Positions 57,792 to 64,000 of a DNA stretch of 64,000 bases are shown here, piece by piece. Both the position numbers and the translations under genes were made by a program. This DNA is from Parapristionchus giblindavisi (lineage: Eukaryota > Nematoda > Chromadorea > Rhabditida > Diplogasteridae): assembly GCA_943737045.1 (NCBI GenBank), contig CALSFV010000222.1, forward strand, positions 248,001 to 312,000, given 5' to 3'. The notes under the pieces were generated by a model. It did no database searches. It had not been told where the DNA came from and saw nothing but the letters and a program-made list of their open reading frames with translations. Position 1 is the first letter of the stretch; the number at the start of each line of letters is the position of its first letter.

Positions 57792-60700
57792 TCAACTAAG
57801 GTGCATTGTAGAGCTTGATAAAGCAATCAATGTTATTTTTTTCTGCTTCACCAACATCGGTACGGACCCGAAAAATAGTTTCCATCTCGTATGGAACAGA
57901 TCGATTATTAGTCTGAAAAAAGAAATTATAAAAATCAATCAATCGTTCAAAGAATACTGCAATCAGCGTTATGCTGACATCACATAATATATCTGGCATA
58001 ATGTGAAAATGTCTGACTCTCTAGATTCTGTCATAATTTCCATCCTTTAAAGCAGACACGAGCTAATTTCGCACTGGTAACGCTCTCTCGTAAATAAATA
58101 AAGCGATAGAGCTCTAGCTCTAGCTCTAGCTCTAGCTCTAGCTCTAGCTCTAGCTCTAGCTCTAGCTCTAGCTCTAGCTCTAGCGATGGCTCGCGATGTG
58201 CCTTATGCACGATGCGTCTACATCTTATCGCATCGAATCATAGCTTACCCATCCGCTATATGAGCCAAGTGCCAGGTTACGGTAGTCGCCATAAACCGTT
58301 GAAAATCCGTAGTCAGAATTACAACAACATGAGTAAAAACCACTTCCATAAGCATCATCGGAACAGTTTGGCTCACGCACTGAGCAGACAATATTATTAG
58401 GAGGCATGTTCCCTAAGACTCGATCATATTGGACCACCCCCGGACACGTGCGCTAGCAATAGGAATTGGGGGTCCATACTTGGGTGTTAGGAGTGTCACC
58501 GGCCCTTATTACACAAACCAGCTGAAATTTCCTGTTTGTGCCTCAGGCAATTAGAAAAAATTATTTTTAAAAAAAGTTTAAAAATCATAATTTTTCAAAT
58601 TTTTGAGATGAAGTTTAAATATAATTTACGATGAGTCTAGGGTGCACAGAGCTTGCTAATTCACTATCAGCATCGAATGTGCGTTGATTCCTAAACCACT
58701 TTTTTTACTAAAAATTTTGATTTTTTCGGACAAATTATCGCTTGTTGCAGATTGCTGAAAAGATTTCCGACCAGGTATTGTAGCCTAAGCAATTCTGCAT
58801 TGATTTCACTTAAAACCGGGTTCTTCCCGTTAGACCATCTTGCCGAAATTTTCGCTCGAATTTCCGTAATCGATGGTTTTCCCGAACAAATGTATTTTCC
58901 AAGCGTGTTTTCCAAACGATTGGTGCGCAATTGTGCTCTACACAAAGTTTCGAGGTGAGACCAGTAAAATGACACAAGAAGCCCATCACTTGGATCAATT
59001 TTAAAATTTCGATTTTCATGGTCCGAAAATTTCAAAATTTCTCAAGTTTGAAATGTTTTCATTTTTGCGGCTTATTGTGAAGTACTAATGATGTGAATAA
59101 TATTCAGCGAATGCTCAATGGCTGATCTCTCCGTTCAACAATTTTTTCGAAAATTTTCATTCTGATTGTGTGCGAAAAATCAGAATTGTGTTTGAATCAG
59201 TTTCCAACTTGCTTTCTGTAACATTCTGTCATAGTACTTTACAATGTTCATAATCAATATGAAAATCGTTAATTTTCGAAAATTAATTTATTTTTTGCCA
59301 TGACCCCGGGGTCCGGAAATCGATTTTTCAAAAGTGAGCCGAATGCCGGGATTCCAGTTCTACTATGTTTACTCACCATGAAACTTCACATTGTCATTGT
59401 CATTTGCTCATTGTCGCAGCATTCGAGTCGAAAAAACTGCAATATTTTAGAAATTTGCCGTGATAGTAGGCACTCAAATTGCATTTTATTAATTTTCGAA
59501 AATCAACGATTTTATATTGATTATGTACATTGTAAAGTACTATGACAGAATGTTACAGAACGCAAGTTGGAAACTGATTCAAACACAGTTCTGATTTTTC
59601 GCACGCATTTAGAACGAAAATGTTTGAAAAAATTGTTGAAAGGATAGATTAGCCATTGAGCATTGGCTGAATATTATTCACATCATTAGTACTTCACAAT
59701 AAGCCACATAAATGAAAACATTTCAAACTTGAGAAATTTTGAAATTTTCAGACTATGACCCCCGTAAACATAGTAGAACTGTCATGAAAAGGTCATGAAA
59801 ATCGAAATTTTCAAATTGATCCAAGTGATGGGCTTCTTGTATCATATTACTCGTCTCACCTCTAAACTTTGAGTAGACCACAATTCCGCACCAATCGTCT
59901 GGAAAATACAGCATTTGTTCGGGAAAACCATCGATGACGGAAGTTAGAGAGAAAAATTCGACAAAATGGTCGATCCGGAAGAACCCAGTTTTAAGTTAAA
60001 TTAATACAGAATTGCTTAGGCTACAATACCTGGTCGGAAATCTTTGCAGCAATCTACAACAAGCGATAATTTGTCCGAAAAAACCAAAATTTTGAGTCAA
60101 AAATGTGGTTTAGGAATCAACGCACATTCGATGCTAATAGTGAATTAGCAAGCTCTATGCACCCTAGACGCATCGCACATGATATTTAGACTTCATCTCA
60201 ACAATTTGAAAAATTATGATTTTTTAACGTTTTTTTTAAAAATATTTTTTTAATAGCCTGAGGGCACAAACAGGAAATTTCTGCTGTTTGTGTACTAAGG
60301 GCCGGGGGCACTCCTAACACCCAAGTATGGACCCCCAGTTCCCATTGCTAGCGCACGTGTCCGGGGGGGTGGTCGAGTCTTACCGACCATCTCCCGAATA
60401 TATTAAAATTTAGTTTTAGAACCTGCACAAAGAGAAAAATTTCCTTTCTTTGTCGCTCCATATTATTCTTGTAACTCAGGGTGTGCGAGAGCTGGAAACA
60501 TGACATTATACACTACAGCCTGGACGTGTTTTGTACTCGTGCTCGCGGCGTGTACAAAACAATTCTGGGCTGTACTGTCTACTAATGCCACAATTAGTAG
60601 TACTAATATTGTCCGTATAAAATGTACTTGCATAATTGCATTGCTACTGCTGCTAAACAGAGGAAGAACTATCGATTAACTCCCCACTCTTTCCTCCTTT

Positions 60701-63700
60701 CCTTCCTCGCTCTCTCTGATCTACCTACTCTCTCACCGGTGCTCTCTCTCTAAACATAGAAATTCATTGTGGCAGTGGATGGCTAATCTCGTACCAAATA
60801 AACAAATGTATTTTATACGGTCAATAGCATTCGTTTTTTAAAAGAGTTAACCTATTTTAATGCTAATGATACTACAACTAGTATCATTTTTTTAAATAGG
60901 ATAACTCTTTTTTCTAAATGTCGTAGAGTTATTTACCATATCTTATATGCGTAGGAAAAGTTTTAAAAAGTAAATTTGTTGATTGATTATATGCGAGATA
61001 GTGGAGTACGACAAAGGTAGCATCGAAGATAGTTTCAATTAAAAAGAAAAAAAGAAAAAGAAACAATGGAATTACGGAGATTTAACAGAACGAGATGATT
61101 ACTTTTTTTCGGGTGAGCCGTAGATGAAGAAGTACCATGAAATCCATGATACTTACAAGTAAGAATTCACAGGAACAAAAGTACAGACTGACGTAACTGG
61201 AAAATATTTGAGTTAAAATGGAAATTAATGAAAGTAGGAAACTAATAAAAGCAGGAAATTAATGAACTAACTATCGATAGAATCTTCCTATCGGAGTGTC
61301 GGATAACTTCCAAAGCATATAAACTCTGTCATAACACAGACAGGAACCGTCGACTTTATTGAGATAAATACAGTACAACAGATTCCCCACTGTTAAAATG
61401 CGGTACCCGGGGTGACCCCGGGTGACCTCTCATATCCCCTCGAATAATTTATCTGTGAAAATTGAATATCCGGTGTGAGAATTGTGTCCGTCTTTTTATT
61501 CCATTCCTGAACTATTTTATCGCAGAAAGTTTGTAATTTTTAAAAGCTTGTCAACTAACAAGGGAAGTATGGTGCGCCGGTCCCGGACTTCGGAATGGGA
61601 CATATACCATTCGATAGGTCTCCAAAATACAAGACTCCCATGTTAAGGATTTTGGCAACGAACCCCTGGGGGCCGAGTAATTTGCATATTTCTGACCGTC
61701 TTTTTTTCGTCCTACAATAAGATCCAGTTTCTGTGAGATCGAGAGCAAGCATTAGTGGCCGGATGGATAAGAGTATTGTCTATAAATCTTTTGCTCGCAA
61801 GTTCGATTCGCACACAAGTTCAACTTCTTTTGCTATTTTTTCATGTATGAAAATCTTACAAAAATCATTTTAAAAATCAATAAACAATACATATTTTACA
61901 TTACTAAATGAAAATGACTATGACAATTACAATTTATAATGTAATGGTGATTATAATGATTGTGACTATAATGATGAATATAATTATAGTTATATTGATT
62001 ATATTGATATGATTATAATTTATGATAGTTTAAAATGAAAATCGAATTCATTATTTTCAATTGTTGTTTTTTGTAACATTTTTCCCGTATGTGGAGTGGA
62101 CTGGCGGTCGATAGAGGCCTGCTAATATTTTCATAAATACATCATGAAAGTGATTCATTCACTTGATTCACTTGATTATAGCGCTCCCAACGCTCGGTTT
62201 ACAGTAATTAGGGTATTTACGATTATCTTTCTTGGACCAACGGTAAAAATCATAATTATCTCAATTCGATGAGTCCTCGGTATAGTATCATATAAAACAA
62301 GCATCCTTGTGAGGTTTTATGCAGCGCTGGATTCGGGTACATATTTTGATGACATATTTGAAGGAGTATGTTTGAAGATCAGATGTGCCTTGAATAACAG
62401 ATTGCAAATTTACTTTTACTTTTCCAGTGCGTTAGGAGCGCCATTATCAAGAATGAATCACTTTCATAATATATTCACGAACATATTCGCAGGCATCCAT
62501 CTTTAACGATCGCCAGTCCTCTCCAAGTACGGGAAAATGTTACAAAAAACAACAATTGAAAATAATGCATCCGATTTTCAAACTATCATAAATTATAATC
62601 ATAATCATTATTAAAAATATTGTTGATTAATTTTTAAAATGATTTTCGCAAGATTTTCATACATGGAAAAATAGCAAAAGAAGTTGAACTTGTGTGGGAA
62701 TCGAACTTACGAGCAAAAGATATGTATACAATCCTCTTATCCATTCGGCCACTACTGCTTGCTCTCGATCACACAGAAACTGGATCTTATTGTAGGGTGA
62801 AAAAAAGACAGTCAGAAATATGCAAATTACTCGGCCCCCAGGGGTACGTTGCCAAAATCCTTAACATGGGAGTCTTGTATTTTGGAGACCTATCGAATGG
62901 TATATGTCCCATTCCGAAGTCCGGGACCGGCGCACCATACTTCCCTTGTAAATGCCAAGGGAAGAAACTTATGAAAATCAATGCCGAAAAAAGTCACTTT
63001 GAGATTCAATTGCTGTGCATGCGCGCGTTTTTCAAGTATTATCGCGCGGCATTTGCCAAAAAATAATATTTTAACTATTTTTTTCTCAGACTACGTAATT
63101 TATAAAATTTTAAACTTTCCACGATAAAATAGTTCACACACAGAGTAAAACAACAAAAATAACTCCGCAACCTGATATTCAATTATCGCAGAGAAACAAT
63201 TCGAAGGCATATGAGGGGTCACCGCATTTTAACAGGGGGAATCTGCTGTACTGTATACTCCGAATCAATAATTAATTTTCTTTTTTTAAAGTTACTACAT
63301 ATTTTTATAAATAATCATTTTTGTTTTTGCAGTGGCCATATGCAAGAACCGTTTCCAGGAAAAAGTGGCGTCATTAGCGTAGGCGGAGGCGTTATCCAAA
63401 AAAATACTCCGCCTACAGTACTCCGCCTACGCAAATGACGTCACATTTTCCACGAAAACGGTTCTTGCATACGGCCACAGGATAAAATATAATATTTATT
63501 GATGAACGGAAAAAAATAGGAATCAAAAGTAGCGCTCACCTGCCATGATCAGTGGCAGTGTCTTTAGGATACAAACCAAAAATATCATTAGAATCAGAAC
63601 TTTAGTTCGCTGCATTGTGAAAACGTTCTTGGCAGGAAAGAACATCATGATAAATCGATTTAATGATAACATAAAATGCATGTGAACATTGAAATACCAG

Positions 63701-63714
63701 CCAACCGTACCGAT
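57792..63714 (-). CDS. Srx-like seven-transmembrane chemoreceptor, gene E (exons 4-9; 5' end outside)
   Basis: Exons in view: 63540-63714, 61272-61353, 61103-61196, 60423-60491, 58249-58379, 57792-57912, all with the family lengths (175, 82, 94, 69, 131) and in phase, ending in TGA at 57792-57794. Exons 1-3 must lie beyond 64000. Landmarks: MHFMLSLNRFIMMFFPAKNV, loop-2 SCLCYDRVYMLWKL, TM5 CEFLLVSIMDFMVLLHLR, LSHTLSYKNNMERQRK, VPMMLMEVVFTHVVVILTT, and a tail IIDLFHTRWKLFFGSVPML. The visible part is intact. Two introns are enlarged to about 2 kb by foldback elements (58402-60405 and 61371-63253). The acceptor before exon 5 is AATAAAG as in genes H, C and D. Confidence 0.85.
58045..58205. repeat. 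Hexamer (AGCTCT)n inside a family B MITE
   Basis: An uninterrupted AGCTCT/GCTCTA hexamer run of about 13-14 units at about 58106-58186, bounded by a MITE left side (TTTAAAGCAGACACGAGC) and a short right side (GGCTCGCGATGTGCC). It lies in the last intron of gene E. Confidence 0.85.
58402..60405. mobile_element. 2.0 kb foldback element in gene E
   Basis: CCTAAGACTCGATCATATTGG / GTGGTCGAGTCTTACC-type ends with arms sharing CACCCCCGGACACGTGCGCT and CACCCAAGTATGGACCCCC. The arms pair over about 0.9 kb around 59350. Mirror open frames (58691-59035) were judged non-coding. It inserts between exons 7 and 8. Confidence 0.75.
60607..60826. mobile_element. MITE family E copy with different interior
   Basis: TATTGTCCGTATAAAATGTA ... 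TGTATTTTATACGGTCAATA. The interior (TCGCTCTCTCTGATCTACC) matches the partial copy at 37948-38095, not the hairpin-bearing copies. Confidence 0.75.
60830..60915. repeat. Perfect-looking hairpin around ACTAGT
   Basis: AAAAAGAGTTAACCTATTTTAAT-type left arm pairs with AAATAGGATAACTCTTTT; the centre is AATGATACTACAACTAGTATCATT. Confidence 0.6.
61371..63253. mobile_element. 1.9 kb TA-flanked foldback element with tRNA-like arms
   Basis: CAGTACAACAGATTCCCC and its complement lie next to TA dinucleotides (61369-61370, 63254-63255). Both arms carry a tRNA-like block (left GTGGCCGGATGGATAAGAGT with GCAAGTTCGATTCGCAC at about 61755-61815; right, the complement at about 62690-62755) and a GGACTTCGGAATGGGACATA block shared with 39133-39715. 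The centre is AT-rich (about 61900-62040 and 62560-62640). Confidence 0.75.
63331..63481. mobile_element. Palindromic MITE, family C
   Basis: CAGTGGCCATATGCAAGAAC ... GTTCTTGCATACGGCCACAG, with GGCGTCATTAGCGTAGGCGG arms. Intron 4 of gene E. Confidence 0.8.
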
Positions 63715-63765
63715 CTGAAGGAGTAGGTCAAAGTGTGTTAAGTTACACACCACAGCTAATCTTAT

Positions 63766-64000
63766 GGCGCGTTAAAATGTGGTGGAAAACCGAAAAAAAA
63801 CGACTTTCCGTGTATTAAAATGTACCCTGGAAAACCGAAAATGGAAAGTCGATATTTGAATTCGCGGGCGCGAATAAGGATGCCGGTACGAACTGTAATT
63901 CGTGAATGAAAACTATCGCCAATGTAACTTTTTGATTGAGAAAATAGGCTTTGTAACGTGCAACTCGTGAACAAAGTCTCGTAACTGTTTTGACTAAAAC
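63766..64000. repeat. Partial GGCTCGTTA-type foldback MITE
   Basis: GGCGCGTTAAAATG followed by GGAAAACCGAAAA, AAAGTCGATATTTGAATTCG; related to 26542-26852. The other end is not clear before the window stops. Confidence 0.5.

Noticed and set aside
921..58205. Regularly recurring short repeats as a CRISPR array
   Set aside because: The repeats are dispersed TTAA elements with hairpins, kilobases apart, in a eukaryotic gene context.

Overview
The window is nuclear DNA from a nematode, probably a rhabditid-type worm. The evidence is short AT-rich introns with GT-AG borders, many small exons, a cluster of nematode-type seven-transmembrane chemoreceptor genes, and a very high load of short inverted-repeat transposons. 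No genus can be assigned from the sequence alone. There is no operon structure, CRISPR array or bacterial signal, and no complete canonical tRNA or rRNA gene was seen.

Layout. 0.8-8.1 kb (+): the 3' six exons of a coiled-coil protein whose introns are packed with transposons, including a 2.2 kb palindrome. 8.6-12.2 kb (-) and 15.9-20.7 kb (-): two complete Srx-like serpentine receptor genes (305 and 303 residues). 12.5-15.9 kb: no clear gene, only decayed coding-like fragments. 21.4-23 kb (-): a dead RTE-clade non-LTR retrotransposon. 23.7-28.5 kb: a Tc1/mariner deletion derivative and two 1435 bp foldback elements that are reverse complements of one another. 29.9-35.7 kb (+): a 22-exon animal haem peroxidase gene with signal peptide. 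36-36.4 kb (-): a stray copy of a receptor last exon. 37.3-41.2 kb (+): a complete Srx-like gene (306 residues). 44.6-46.7 kb (-): another complete one (317 residues). 49.5-52.7 kb (-): a receptor pseudogene. 57.8 kb to beyond the right edge (-): a further receptor gene of which exons 4-9 are in view. The remaining DNA is almost all foldback elements, MITEs and tRNA-derived SINEs.

The receptor genes share one nine-exon plan with nearly constant internal exon lengths (74, 130, 175, 82, 94, 69, 128/131 nt), so they are a local duplicated family. Genes F and G (8-21 kb) form one subgroup. The 37-64 kb genes form another, with a longer first exon and an unusual AATAAAG splice acceptor before exon 5. 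A SINE in the same intron of several members shows that part of the expansion is younger than that insertion.

The dominant transposon theme is insertion at TTAA. At least five non-autonomous families (about 120 bp to 2.2 kb) have TTAA at both ends, often abut each other, and share the target. No piggyBac-type transposase is present here. Exon coordinates were worked out by hand from splice sites and phase, and protein-family names rest on motif recognition, not on searches.
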